Shown here piece after piece: positions 21,560 to 32,804 of a DNA stretch of 64,000 bases. Position numbers and translations under genes: made by a program. The DNA is taken from NCBI GenBank assembly GCA_030734395.1, contig JAUZTG010000048.1:434001-498000 (forward strand). Reading direction: 5' to 3'. The first letter of the stretch is position 1, and every line of letters begins with the position of its first letter. Source of the DNA: Sarocladium kiliense. Lineage: Eukaryota > Ascomycota > Sordariomycetes > Hypocreales > Sarocladiaceae. The notes below the pieces were generated by a model. That model saw only the letters and a program-made list of their open reading frames with translations, ran no database searches and was not told the origin of the DNA.

Positions 21560-24361
21560 ATGTCTGGACAAGACTCCAGTGGCAGCCAGGGTGCCGCATC
21601 ACCTATCACACCACGGAGGGAGAAGAAGAAACGGGTTGGCTTCCATGCCTACAGCACCAGTTTGGGAGAAGGCACCAGCCAGAATGTTCGGCTCGATGTC
21701 CACACTCCTGAGGAGGAAATGGTCTCGCCATCGGCCCCAGCGTCACCACTTATTCTACCGGGGAGACTCCCGCCTGGGGCTCCGGATGCCGACGAACTGC
21801 GGAGAGAGTTGACAAAGGTCATTAGCAATGGCGAAATTGACCGTGCTCGCGAGTTCGCTCGGTCTATGCAGGATGACCGAGATACCATCAATCCCCGAAT
21901 CATCATCTCTGAACCAATATCACCTGTGCGACCACGTCCTGCCCTCAGACGGAACACTAGTTATGACGTGCCCCAGGAGCGTGAGGAAGCCGATCGGATG
22001 GAAGAGAGGGCTAGCCCACGTCAACGACAGTCGATTTCCAATGCCCGTAGGCGGGCTGATCAGCTGGCTGTCTCACTATCGAGCCATTCTGCCCCAGGTT
22101 CGAGGAGGAACTCGGAGGACATGGAGGCATCATTCCAGTCTATCCTAAGGGGCTCGCAAGATCATGATGACGAGACACCCGAGCTTCCGCCAGCTGCCAC
22201 GACAGACGATTATCGTGGTGCTCAACAAGACTTCGCTTCCGCTTCCCAGGACCCTCAACCGAAACCTAACACCACCCTACGAAAACGCATCTTTGGCAAA
22301 AGTCAAGACGACAGCGATTCATCGGATCGATATTCGCGAGCAGCAAAGGACCTTGTTCGATCCCACATCTCATCTAAGGCAAGATACGAATTATACCAAC
22401 ACCATCACGAGTCGCTTCATGGGAGCCTTCCATCTGGCGCTTCCACCCCTGTGATGCAGCATAACGATCCTTACGATGACTATGTGCCTCGGCCGGAGAG
22501 GTATCGAGGCAACGTCCTCGCATCTCTTCTCAAGCTGTACCATGATAAGGGGGGCATGGATAGCGGAAGGAGCACGCCGACATCTGCTCCAGGAACCCCC
22601 ATCATGTCACCAGCGAATTCACCACCGACTTCTCGCTCCAGCTCCCCAGTGCGAAAGTCGAAGCACCGCCGCAGCAGCAGCTTCTTCAGCTACAAGAGCG
22701 GGTCAACTTCCACCTTGTCCGTCAATGAACTCTTGAAGTCGTCAGCTATGTTTGCAGCCCCGGGGTCTGGCAAGCAAATCTCCGACTCTGTGGTTGATAA
22801 GATTAAGCGGACCAGCACACCAAAATCGAAGAAGGATCAAGCCAAAATCACCGTGCACATTGCGGGCATCATCTTTCGACACCGATATCTTATGAAGCTT
22901 TGCCGGGCACTCATGATGTATGGTGCCCCTACACATCGTCTCGAAGAGTACATGAGCATGACTGCGCGCGTCCTGGAGATCGAGGGCCAGTTTCTTTACA
23001 TCCCCTCCTGTATGATCATCAGCTTCGATGACATGTCTACACACACCACCGAGATCAAACTTGTCCGAGTCCCCCATGGTATCGACCTGGGCCGACTTTG
23101 CGACGTTCATGACATTTATAAGGACGTCGTGCACGACAAACTTGGCGTCGAGGAGGCGTCGAAGCGACTGGATGAAGTGATGGCGCGCAAACCAAAGTAC
23201 CCTGTGTGGTTCCGTATCTTCTTGTATGGTATCGCTTCCGTGTGCGTGGCACCATTCGCTTTCGAAGGCCGCTTCATCGACATGGGCCCCGCCTTCATTC
23301 TGGGTGCCATTCTCGGTGTTCTCCAGCTTGTCTTTGCTCCCAGCAATGAACTCTACGCACATGTCTTCGAGGTCACTGCTGCGATAGCAACATCATTCTT
23401 GTCACGCTTTTTTGGATCCCTTCATGGCGGTGATCTGTTCTGCTTTAGTGCATTGGCTCAGAGCAGTATCGCCCTGATTTTGCCAGGTTACCTTGTTCTT
23501 ACTGGATCACTCGAACTCCAGAGCCACAACATTGTCGCTGGAAGCGTACGCATGGTGTATGCTATGATCTACACTCTGTTCTTGGGATATGGCATTACAA
23601 TTGGGGCCTCGCTCTACGGTATGATGGATACGAATGCCTCAAGCGAAGTGCACTGCAAAGAACCATTGAACAGGAATTGGAACTTCTTGTTTGTCCCTGG
23701 CTTCACGGTCTGTTTGGCCCTCGTCAACCAGGCCAAGTGGAAGCAGTTGCCCGCTATGGTTATCATTGCGCTGGCTGCGTTCTGCGTTAATAGCTACTCT
23801 AAGGCGTACTATGATGGCCAGGGCCAGATTTGCAATATGTTAGGTGCGTTGACGGTCGGCATCCTTGCCAACCTGTACTCCCGGCTCGGCAGGCACTTCA
23901 GCAACGCATGGTTAGACATCTTGGAGTTTTGGGAGTACAAAGTGCGACCTCGACTTTCGAGGTTCACCCAGAAGCCCTCGGAGAAATGGCCCACGGCAGA
24001 CGACCCAGAGTCCCGCCCCGGCACGCCAACACTTGACGAGAAGCCAAAGAGGCTGGGGAGAAAGACCGGATACAGCCTTGCCGCTGCGGCCATGCTTCCA
24101 GCGATCTTTGTCCAGGTTCCCAGTGGTCTTGCTGCTGGAGGATCTCTGCTGGCTGGCGTTAACTCGGCGAACCAGCTCACTGGCAACAGTACTACTGATG
24201 CCTCGAAGGCGGGGGACCCGAACGCCAACTTCGACGGCACGGCGTTCACGGTGCTCCTCAGCGTTATTCAGGTGGCGATCGGCATAAGTGTCGGTCTATT
24301 CATGAGCGCGCTGATTGTGTATCCCCTTGGAAAGCGACGCAGTGGGCTGTTCAGCTTTTAA
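21560..24361 (+). CDS. PRM10: Prm10-like membrane protein (ThrE / DUF1212 family)
   Basis: Intronless, 933 aa. The first 400 residues are disordered and Ser/Pro/Arg-rich. From about residue 430 comes the cytoplasmic ThrE domain: the start HIAGIIFRHRYLMKLCRALMMYG can be read at 22855-22925, followed by APTHRLEEYM, FLYIPSCMIISF and RVPHGIDLGRL. About ten membrane segments follow, with the family's GDLFCFSALAQSSIALILPGY region and a second half ending in the hydrophobic AIGISVGLFMSALIVYPLG. Yeast Prm10 is pheromone-regulated and bacterial ThrE exports threonine and serine; fungal substrates are not established. ATG at 21560 is the first Met of the frame and the N-terminus matches typical orthologues (MSGQ...). 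Confidence 0.9.
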   Translation: MSGQDSSGSQGAASPITPRREKKKRVGFHAYSTSLGEGTSQNVRLDVHTPEEEMVSPSAPASPLILPGRLPPGAPDADELRRELTKVISNGEIDRAREFARSMQDDRDTINPRIIISEPISPVRPRPALRRNTSYDVPQEREEADRMEERASPRQRQSISNARRRADQLAVSLSSHSAPGSRRNSEDMEASFQSILRGSQDHDDETPELPPAATTDDYRGAQQDFASASQDPQPKPNTTLRKRIFGKSQDDSDSSDRYSRAAKDLVRSHISSKARYELYQHHHESLHGSLPSGASTPVMQHNDPYDDYVPRPERYRGNVLASLLKLYHDKGGMDSGRSTPTSAPGTPIMSPANSPPTSRSSSPVRKSKHRRSSSFFSYKSGSTSTLSVNELLKSSAMFAAPGSGKQISDSVVDKIKRTSTPKSKKDQAKITVHIAGIIFRHRYLMKLCRALMMYGAPTHRLEEYMSMTARVLEIEGQFLYIPSCMIISFDDMSTHTTEIKLVRVPHGIDLGRLCDVHDIYKDVVHDKLGVEEASKRLDEVMARKPKYPVWFRIFLYGIASVCVAPFAFEGRFIDMGPAFILGAILGVLQLVFAPSNELYAHVFEVTAAIATSFLSRFFGSLHGGDLFCFSALAQSSIALILPGYLVLTGSLELQSHNIVAGSVRMVYAMIYTLFLGYGITIGASLYGMMDTNASSEVHCKEPLNRNWNFLFVPGFTVCLALVNQAKWKQLPAMVIIALAAFCVNSYSKAYYDGQGQICNMLGALTVGILANLYSRLGRHFSNAWLDILEFWEYKVRPRLSRFTQKPSEKWPTADDPESRPGTPTLDEKPKRLGRKTGYSLAAAAMLPAIFVQVPSGLAAGGSLLAGVNSANQLTGNSTTDASKAGDPNANFDGTAFTVLLSVIQVAIGISVGLFMSALIVYPLGKRRSGLFSF

Positions 24362-25160
24362 GGGCATGGAAGTGTTCTGAGGAAGTATCGAGGAGGAAAC
24401 ACACATACACTTCAGCACCTAACATTCTTGCAACCGACTCTACACAAAACAACGGCACCGCATTCAAAACAAACAAACATTGCATAAACAAAAACGGAAA
24501 AGGCGTAACGGTGTTTGCTGCACGAGGGATTTACTGGCTGGCATTCATTCAACGTTTCTGGTGTTCGATGTTGCAGTGGAAATTGGACAACGTGTATCGA
24601 CGGTGCGACCACAAAGACAAGACTCAGCATTCAGCGTATTTGATTTGGCTTATAATAGGTATTATGGAGTATTGCTATCGTCAATGCATTAAGGTATTCA
24701 AGACTGTAGACGAGGCAGTCTATCACTGAACCTAAACTTTCCTGAACCGTGATGGTCATTTGTTAATTACCCGTCGCTGAGATTTGCCAAATCTTTGTCC
24801 AATTACGTTTGGATCATTGAACAAATGATTCACGAGTATTTTCGGCTTCGTTCTGTTCGTGCTTCACGACAAAACTTGATGCGCGTCAGTCGCTCACCCA
24901 GAACCGTACCGGACCAGACCCTCCTCCATGCCTCAACAGGTCTTTGCTCGGGTGACGTCAGATGTCAACGGCCACCTGAACATCTAACGATAATTATCAT
25001 TCTGTAACAACGTCGTCCCTACACCGTCATTCACCGTGTCTAGAATTATTTCGCAAGCAGAAATAGAGATACGAAATCTAACATCGCGACTAGAAACTCT
25101 CTACACAGCGGTGCGCCTCCCACGCTTTACCTCAAGGTCTCACCTTGGACCCTCTTCACT
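24362..25160. other. intergenic region
   Basis: About 800 bp between two genes on the same strand. It is A-rich just after the PRM10-like stop, consistent with a 3' UTR. I see no gene, repeat or RNA. Confidence 0.5.
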
Positions 25161-26282
25161 ATGAAGATCCGTTCCTCACGCATCTCTGCCTCCATCGCCC
25201 GTGCCATCACTGGCGCACCTTCAACCAGACGCAATATCCTTGCCTACATCTTCGCCTTCTTCCGCTTCTTCAGACTATATCTGACCCGCTTTCACGCCGC
25301 CGATTTTGCGACCTTGAGAGAGGAGTCATGGCAGTATGACGAGGACGCGTACCGCGCTTCCTTTGCGGCCTCGGAGCAAGCTGGAAGGAGGAGACGTGGG
25401 AAAGGAAAACAGAGGACGAATGATGGAGAGGGAGAGGAGGAGCTGGTGCCGGTTGGGGATTTGGGGTATAGCGGGTCGACGTTCTTCACGACGGCGGATG
25501 GCAAGTTTCTTATCAAGTCGCTGCCACGGGCCTTCGAGTACGAGTTCTTCACCCGGGATCTGTTCTTTCCGTATCTCGAGCATATGGCAAATGAGCCGCA
25601 GAGCCTTCTCGTGCGGATCACGGATTTGGTTTACAGCCCTCATCCGTCCCTTGGCGGTCTTTTCGGGTTCGCCCCAACGCATCATATCGTCATGGAGAAC
25701 CTCTTATATGGGAAGGAGAGGGCCGAAGAGGGCACCGAGAACGGAGAGGGCTTTGCAAGTGGATGGGAGACCTATGATCTCAAGCCGAGCGATTACTTCT
25801 TTCCCGAAAGAGATCTTGCAGACGGGAAACTCGCTCCTGAGAGCGTCAAAGACAAACTGACCGACGAGTTCCCCGACAAGATCCGAGTTAAAGAAGAAGA
25901 CAAGAAGCTGCTCATGGACCAGCTACGATCCGACACCAACCTCCTGGCCTCCCATTCCGCAGTCGACTATTCCCTCTTCTTAGTCCGCTATCCGGGCCCC
26001 AGCCGTCGCAGCAGCCATCAAGAAATCCAGGGACCCGTCGGCAGCGACCGCGGAAACGCCTGGCGAACAGGTCTGGATGATGCAGATGGGGAATGGACCT
26101 ACCGATGTGTGGTGTTGGACTTCTTCTGGGCGAAGCATAAGACGAGGGCGAAGATCATGGCAGGTTTGGTTGGGCTGTTGAATTTGGTAGCGAGGAAGGG
26201 ACCAATGAGTATTACGGCGGAGGAGGGAGAGTATAGGCAGAGGTTTTTGAGGATGGTGGATGAGATGGTCGTGGTAGCGTGA
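25161..26282 (+). CDS. PIP-kinase-like protein (SAICAR-synthase/PIPK fold)
   Basis: Intronless, 373 aa. Kinase features of phosphatidylinositol-phosphate kinases are readable: the glycine-rich GYSGSTFFTTADGKFLIKSLPR (about 100-120, with the ATP-binding Lys in FLIKSL), EYEFFTRDL, the hinge-like VMENLLYG (family MxNLF), DYSLFLVRYP (catalytic-loop DYSLL) near 265, and VVLDFFWAKHKTRAKIMAG (family IIDxLQ..KK.E) near 330. It is about half the length of Mss4/PIP5K and lacks their N-terminal extension. In its place is a basic, hydrophobic segment (NILAYIFAFFRFFRLYL, residues about 28-44) that could bind membrane. The DFG-like Asp is kept, so activity is possible; substrate and role are unknown. Confidence 0.8.
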   Translation: MKIRSSRISASIARAITGAPSTRRNILAYIFAFFRFFRLYLTRFHAADFATLREESWQYDEDAYRASFAASEQAGRRRRGKGKQRTNDGEGEEELVPVGDLGYSGSTFFTTADGKFLIKSLPRAFEYEFFTRDLFFPYLEHMANEPQSLLVRITDLVYSPHPSLGGLFGFAPTHHIVMENLLYGKERAEEGTENGEGFASGWETYDLKPSDYFFPERDLADGKLAPESVKDKLTDEFPDKIRVKEEDKKLLMDQLRSDTNLLASHSAVDYSLFLVRYPGPSRRSSHQEIQGPVGSDRGNAWRTGLDDADGEWTYRCVVLDFFWAKHKTRAKIMAGLVGLLNLVARKGPMSITAEEGEYRQRFLRMVDEMVVVA

Positions 26283-26854
26283 GGACTTGGATCAGGCGAG
26301 AACTCAGTGAGTCAGTGACTGTTCGAGCGCGGCGTTGGTATTGCACATACGATATGATACCCCCTTACTGTCATTTCTGCAATCGAGTTTCACGTATCCC
26401 CATGACCCTGACATTCGTGACAATTTACGCATCTTGACTCCACCTCCAAGCCAGCGACGTCTACTTCGCGATGTACGGTTGACTACAAGGCTGGGTGACA
26501 TGTCTCAACTAGGGTTCCCTCTTCAGTACTGAGACACAGCGCGGCTCGGACATAAGATCCTGAATGTCGATTGGTGCTGTCTCAGATCATGACTGAGATT
26601 ACACATCAGATCGTTGGGAATGGTCTGGGAGCTTGGCCTGGCTTGGCTTGGTGATTTACACGATGCTCAGTTCGGAGTACTGCATATCACAACGCGTTTG
26701 ACAACGGAAAAGAGCAAACAAGTACGAGGAAATGAAGCCATCGTGACTAATAGATTCATGTTATCGTGCTCGACTTTGCTAAATCTGATTATGCTGTCGT
26801 AATCATCCCGTGGTACATTCTCAAGTTGCTGGAACACAACCTCACCCAGGTTCC
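26283..26854. other. 3' intergenic region between convergent genes
   Basis: About 570 bp between convergent stop codons. It is AT-richer than its neighbours. No gene or repeat seen. Confidence 0.5.
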
Positions 26855-29356
26855 TCAATCCACAACCTTCAGCATCTCATACGCCTTATGCCCAACCGCC
26901 TTCTTCGCCGTCTTCAAAGGGTCCATCGTCTTCTCTCTCTTCTCCTCCCTCACCGTCACCTCCCCATCGTCCCCCTTCTCCACAACTTCCACCGTCTCTT
27001 CCTCCTCTTCGTCCTCCTCGAAGCTGCCATTGTCCAGAAACACCTTCAGCATCCCCTGAGAGTACCCACTCACGAGACTCGTTCCGACATCGTTCACCGT
27101 CACAGGCTTTCCACCTCCATTGTCATGCTGCCCGCCCGCCAGATTCCAGAAGACCAGCTCAGGGAGCTCGTATCCTGCTTCCTTGTAGCTTTTCTTGATC
27201 TGGTCGAGGGAAGAGGCGTAGCCCTCTCGCTTTCTCATGTAGCCCTGTGCGGAATCGAATTGCATATCGCTGAAGACAAAGACGCGCTTCACCATGTCCT
27301 CCTGAGAAAGCTTGTTTTCTACTGCCATTGGAAGAATCAGATCCTCGAATACCGCAACAAGATTCGTGGAACCTCCCCAAGGGGCCGACTCTAGTGTCTG
27401 AACTTTTTCCGCGAAGGTCTCCAGACCGCCCACTCGTACCAGACTTGGCTTGCTGTCGAATGTGATGACTGACCCTTGGAAAGGTGGCTGGGCTACCTCT
27501 GCCATGATCAATGAGAGCGCAATGGATGAATCCATTGGAGTTGTACCATCGGCGAAGGCAGGGTATGTCATACTGCCGGACACGTCTGCAACTGCAATGC
27601 AGGAAGATAGAGTTCCCGAATCCTTGATTCTTTGGACCAGAGCATTCCACTGCCCATCCGCAACTCTAGCCTCCAGCGCTTTGATCTTCTCCTTAACGAT
27701 CGCAGAAGGAGAGAGTTGTTTGAGCTGCTCGGTTGGGAGCACTCTCTTCCCTCTCTGACGCGAGACTAGCAAGCTGGGAAGCAGTGTTGCTCCAGAGATC
27801 TGAGACTTGCCATCGGCCACTGCGTCGAGATACTTCTCGAACCTGTCGAAGTCTTTCTCAATGAACATAGGGGCGTAGTTCTGCATCGCCTTAGAGGGAA
27901 GTCTCTCATACTTGATGGATTGGATCTCCTTCGCAGAGAGCTTCCGCTCAACGACATCGAGATGCTTACGCAGCGCAGAAATATCCTTGCGGTACTCCTC
28001 CCGTGCGTAGCGGAGGTATGTGTCCCTTGTGTCGCTCGCAGAGAGAACATGGTCGAAGCTTTCACGAGGGTGCAGAACCTTTGCAATTGTGCTCACGATC
28101 AGAGTGTGCTTGTCGTGGAATCGGTCGTGAGAAGGCGCCCATTTGCCGCAAAGTGAGACGTTCCGCCTAGCCTTTGCGTCCGTTCCTCGCAGTGCAGAGA
28201 GGTCCTTTGTGAGCTGATCGGCAAACAGCCGGGCGACTGTGAGGTGCAGAGCTCGGTACACAGGGTCATTATTGAACAGCCGCTCGAGGTCTGCTCGTCT
28301 TGCTTCCTTGCCCTCCTTCGTGCCCATCTCTTCTCTGTGCTTTGCTAGCTCGCCGAGGTATTTCTCTGAGGGCCTCTCCTCTCCCCCAACGGATGATGGC
28401 TTCTTTCTCGACTTGGCGTCCGTCTTTTCACCCCTCTTCCGCTTTGCCCTATCCTTGAAGTATGCAGGATTCTCAGGGTTGAGGATCTTGTTCGGATCAC
28501 TGAGGACAGTGAGTTCGCCGTTTGCCGCAAGGGCGAGAATGTTGAGAAGATCTTTCCAGTATCCATGTGCAACACCATGCTTGACGTCGAATCTGAGTGG
28601 ATCATCCTCGTCCTTGGGCTCCTCAACGACAACAAGGTCCTCGTCCTCCAGGTCCTTCTTCCCTTTCTTCTCAATGACAGGACGGGAGAGCCATCTCAGA
28701 TTCGCGACAAGTGTGGCAGGGTGGTTCTGTGCAAGCCAGCCAGCACAGCGATAGAATGTAACCCTGGAGCTCTTGCCGAGGTGGATGGAGCGAGCGTTGA
28801 AGATGATCTTGAGAGTCAAGAGGGAATCCTCCGCCCAGGCAGACTGCAACAGCCCCTGTAGCCTGGGACCGGATACCGTATCTTCAAGCTCGGCAAAGAG
28901 GTCGACGAGGTGGTTCAGGGTTGAGGCATTGGTGATGTCGCCGTTGGCTGTGAAAGTCTTGTTTTCCAGCGAGATCTGTTGAGTCGCACGATCCTGTGCC
29001 TTTCTCTCGTCGTATTTGTGAAGCAAGTCTAGGAAAGTGTTCTTTTTCTCGCAATCAGGAACTGATTTATTACCGTCCTCGGTTGCCACATCGGTGTCCA
29101 TCTCCATCGCTGTCAGGTCTCGTCTAAGATCCGCGGTTGTTGACTCAGTTACCAACGTTGATGTGTCGGGAATCCCCTCACCCTCCTCCATGCTGATATC
29201 CTTTGACTCCTCGGCATTATCATGACGACTCTGGATCTCCTTGAGAACGAAGGCGTCAAAATTGGCCTGGGATTTGGTGAGCGCCTCATGAGCCGGGAAC
29301 AGTACTGGGCACGAATAGCGCAGGAACCAAGGCTTCTGATCATCTGTGGTTGCCAT
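26855..29356 (-). CDS. DUF2828 / von Willebrand A-like protein
   Basis: Intronless, 833 aa. The first true ATG is at 29356 (MATTDDQKPWF); codons further upstream in frame have no ATG. After an acidic linker comes the DUF2828 core: LNHLVDLFAELEDT, LLTLKIIFNARSIHLGKS with FYRCAGWLAQNHP, a Lys-rich insert, and LCGKWAPSHDRFHDKHT. The vWA-like domain starts near residue 585 with the MIDAS motif DVSGSM, then SLIMAEV, STNL and FVFSDMQFDSA. Such proteins occur in plants, fungi and giant viruses; the TROVE/Ro-like architecture suggests RNP binding, but function is unproven. The C-terminus is acidic (EEDEEEEETVEVVEKGDDGE). Confidence 0.88.
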   Translation of the reverse strand: MATTDDQKPWFLRYSCPVLFPAHEALTKSQANFDAFVLKEIQSRHDNAEESKDISMEEGEGIPDTSTLVTESTTADLRRDLTAMEMDTDVATEDGNKSVPDCEKKNTFLDLLHKYDERKAQDRATQQISLENKTFTANGDITNASTLNHLVDLFAELEDTVSGPRLQGLLQSAWAEDSLLTLKIIFNARSIHLGKSSRVTFYRCAGWLAQNHPATLVANLRWLSRPVIEKKGKKDLEDEDLVVVEEPKDEDDPLRFDVKHGVAHGYWKDLLNILALAANGELTVLSDPNKILNPENPAYFKDRAKRKRGEKTDAKSRKKPSSVGGEERPSEKYLGELAKHREEMGTKEGKEARRADLERLFNNDPVYRALHLTVARLFADQLTKDLSALRGTDAKARRNVSLCGKWAPSHDRFHDKHTLIVSTIAKVLHPRESFDHVLSASDTRDTYLRYAREEYRKDISALRKHLDVVERKLSAKEIQSIKYERLPSKAMQNYAPMFIEKDFDRFEKYLDAVADGKSQISGATLLPSLLVSRQRGKRVLPTEQLKQLSPSAIVKEKIKALEARVADGQWNALVQRIKDSGTLSSCIAVADVSGSMTYPAFADGTTPMDSSIALSLIMAEVAQPPFQGSVITFDSKPSLVRVGGLETFAEKVQTLESAPWGGSTNLVAVFEDLILPMAVENKLSQEDMVKRVFVFSDMQFDSAQGYMRKREGYASSLDQIKKSYKEAGYELPELVFWNLAGGQHDNGGGKPVTVNDVGTSLVSGYSQGMLKVFLDNGSFEEDEEEEETVEVVEKGDDGEVTVREEKREKTMDPLKTAKKAVGHKAYEMLKVVD

Positions 29357-30190
29357 CGTAAGACCAGCCGAATGGGCAAGCGAGATTGAAACTGATGATG
29401 ATTGTAGGAACAAGATAAATTGGAAAAAGCAGGTAGGATGCAAGCGCTTTATGCTTCCCAGGGGAGACGGGGTGAGTCAACCGGTGGCAGAGGGTTTGTG
29501 CCTCAGGAGCAAGGACCCGGCACCGATGAGGAGGCCGTCAATTATTGACCGATTGGCTTCAATTATTCTGCTTGTAAGGCAAATAGTCGGGGTGAGATAT
29601 GGTTAAACTGGTCCACGGAGGGGAGTCACAGTGCGGCTGTGCGGCTGTGCAGATTGTGGTGATGTTGGTGCAGGTCAATGCTTGGCCAAGCTTACAGGCC
29701 GATCGTACGGCATCCAGCTTGGCACAACAATCCTGTCTTTAAAGCCTGAGAGGAGGCCACTGAGATCTTGTCGGGGGTAATGGGTTTGAGCACAACTCGA
29801 TGAATGACATTAGTAAATCTCCAATCGATCATACGAATTATCCATGTTGACGGCCTCCAACACCCAGGAGCAAACGCCTTCATGTCCGTTTGGAGGCCCT
29901 CAAACGGTCTGAGTTGAGTCACCCCCGCAGCCAACCGCCAAACCGTGCCGCAGAGCATCCACCACAAAATGCTACAGCGAGCGTGTCTTGATACCGCAGT
30001 ACTCATGTGTTTATTTGCAAAATCTGCTTCGCTGATATGACGGGATTATGTTCAGGACCGTTCCCAATGATGATAACGCCCGCTCTATGGCCAAGGAGCA
30101 TGAACCGCTCCCGGATGCTTAAAAGGGTGATGACCTTGCTACCAACCCATCCTAACCGATGACTCCTTTGAGGAAGAACAAATTGCGACA
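29357..30190. other. intergenic region with a possible oxygenase remnant
   Basis: About 830 bp between the DUF2828 promoter and the HPP gene's 3' end. On the - strand (30006-29692) a frame contains VTQLRPFEGLQT and, further on, TNVIHRVVLKP. These recall the C-terminal core of Fe(II)/2-oxoglutarate oxygenases (GLQ block and HRV box). No other part of such a gene is present. It may be a decayed fragment or chance. Confidence 0.35.
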
Positions 30191-31172
30191 TCATAGTCTG
30201 TTTGCCAGACCTCTCAGCCAGTCCATCTCTTCCTGTCGAAGTTGCATGTGTTCCGGTACTAGAACATGTCCACGGCGGATGAGTATTTCAGTTTCTTCCG
30301 TAATGGTGACAACTGCGCTTTCATTCGAGGACATGGCCAACTCCAAGCCCACGACATTGTGCTCGGTCGCGGGCTCCTGTGTGTCTTGTCCCTGCTCGCT
30401 GCTTTCCTCCTCCACTGACGCCTTACCCTCTGCCAGCTGAGGCTTCTCTTTCTTCAGTGCCACAGGAGTCCACCAGTAGATCGGGAAAGTACGTTCGATG
30501 TTGTTGATCAACAAAGCAACGGCTAACATCAGCCCGCAGCCCAGCATCATGACAGGCACTAAGAACCAGCCCAGATGGATGACAGTGTCGTCAGCAACTG
30601 CCAAAAGGGCGGTCGCGCCAGCAGGTGGATGCACAGTTTTCGTGATCGCCATCATTGCCGTCGCAAGGGCACATGCCAGGGCTCCACCAGCCCATCTGTA
30701 CTCTTCGAAGTTGTCACTCAGTTTGAACAGCTTGCAGATGGCCACGCCAACGAGGGCAGAGATAACCTGCCCAAAGATGGCATTACGAGGCTGGGCCAGC
30801 GGTGACTCGATCGAATAGAATTCAAGCACTGCTGCCGCTCCCTGTCGCAGTATTAGCCAGGCCGTCAGGCCAATGAGTTGAGTCGCAATGATCCGCTGGC
30901 GTACGTACAAAACTACCAATGATAATGGGCGCCCCCCGACCCTCAAACGACGGGATGTTTAGGTCCACTACTTGAATGATGGATAGCGAGCACCAAATGC
31001 CGATGACTGCCCAGAAGATAGGCGCCAAAGTGCCGATGTTGTGAGTCTGGTGAGTCCTGTGGCCTAGAAAATGGGCAACTGGATAAGGCAGATACTTCCA
31101 AGGGGGCGACGGAATCACCCTATTGAGGTAGTGATCGATATCAAAGCTCCATGGCGGATGCAGGGGACGCAT
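30191..31172 (-). CDS. HPP-family integral membrane protein
   Basis: Two exons (31172-30909 and 30841-30191) with a 67-bp intron (GTACGT..GACAG, phase 0) give 304 aa. ATG at 31172 gives MRPLHPPWSFDIDHYLN, the usual N-terminus. The name-giving HPP motif is present as KTVHPPAGATALLA after the third helix. SPLAQPRNAIFGQVISALVGVAICKLF is the conserved helix 2/3 region and FPIYWW closes the last helix. About four to five membrane segments are followed by a soluble tail of 90 residues (KKEKPQLAEGKAS, then MQLRQEEMDWLRGLANRL). Plant plastid homologues transport nitrite; no role is established for fungal ones. Confidence 0.87.
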
Positions 31173-32804
31173 GTTGATAAGCCAGCGGGCGCAAGTGTTA
31201 TCCGTCGCTATCGCAGTCGTGGGGCAGTGGTGTCGTAGGTGCTGCACCCCGGATTTTCAGAGATAAGGCGATGGAGGTATGGATGCTCTTGGTGTGGTGT
31301 TTCGCGATGCATGGGGATCAGTCTTTGAAGGACCTCAGAATCCTCCGCGGAGATCAAAGATTAAGAATGAGGAGGACTGCAGCAATGTGCTGGTCATGGG
31401 CTCTGGCGACATTCGGCACGAGCATCATATTTCGTAAGAGAAACTCTCCTGGGCGGGTCAAAGGAGCACTTCGGCCTCGGCGGAAATAAACTGTCCCCAG
31501 TCCACCAGGCTTTCGGGTTCTGCGTCATGGCAAACCTGGGGTATCAATCAGCCCTGTGAATTGCGACAAACAGACGAATGGCAAATTCACGGGAGGTAGG
31601 AGGGAAACGCGCGCATTGTGATGAATCTGGACACATCCGTCCTCCTTGATGCACCACATGCCCAAGCCTGTCTGGTACTTCGTTGAGCGTGCAGTGTCAG
31701 GTTGATGTTAACCTTGAGGTGCTCCGGGGATGACTCGGACATCGGTGAGGTGGGCAAAAGGAAAAGGGCGCCGGCGAGGCCCACTGGCGCCCTTGACGGC
31801 ACATAAACGGCACGTCGATGCCGAGATGTGGAATTTGAGAAAATTCGATGTTTGTCGGGAAGAAACCAGACGTGTTATCAGAGTTGGGACGGGAGACGCT
31901 GGGAAGCTCTGGTGGCAGACACAGCGACTGGTAGCACTTGCTGCCCGCGCCAGTGCGTAGGAGCAGGGGAAAGTGCGACGCATCCGTGGTCTTGCCTTCT
32001 GCCCATTCACCATGACCCATCACCTCGAGCGACAGCCACAAGAGCAACGACATGACCGTCAAAGGTCAACAGGTCCCAGACATCCGATTCGCCATGATCT
32101 CCTGGCTTCGATGAAAAGAGCTGTCAACATCCATCTACAAACGTCTGATCGATCAAGCGACGGTAATTTCTCCTGGAAATAAGATGACCAGCTTCTCCGT
32201 GCAGCGACGGCTGTCGATCAATCTCAAGAGTTCACCAAGCGATGGCTATTCTGTTTGACAAGCGCAGCAATGGATTATCGACAAGAAGAACAGTCTCGAT
32301 AGACTTCATGGCCGCTCGCAGGTAACGACAGGATGCGGTGTCACTCTCTTCGGTTACGGGCTTTGGTTGCACGGCTTTCTTCTGTAACCGGCTGTGACTT
32401 GGGTGAGAATTCTACAGCCTTTTGATCATTTCCCTTCGTCTTATACACGCCTCTCTGAGCCATTTGAGAGCTATCATACACTGTTATGCTGCAGCTATCT
32501 TACACCCTAAGATAGGATATTCAATCCAGGTCTCTTTGCCTCGTTTTGCTCCTGATACACTTCCGTGACCTCCAATGTGCAGCTTTAATCCTCCCAACGC
32601 TTCATTGGCACTGAACGGTAGCGAAAGCCTCTGCCAAATAGTCAGGGTCGTTGCCTGGTAGGTTGCATTCGTCTTGCAGCTTTGCCACATCGTTCCAACA
32701 CATCTTCAGGCAGAAAGGTTTTCCGATATCGACACTCTCAGTCCGGAACCACGATTTCATACGTTTTCGGTCTACACTTCTAATCCTGCGCCGGAAGTGC
32801 TGGA
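31173..32804. other. divergent intergenic region
   Basis: About 1.6 kb between divergent starts. A few 70-120-codon frames on both strands have no recognisable content. No repeat seen. Confidence 0.45.
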
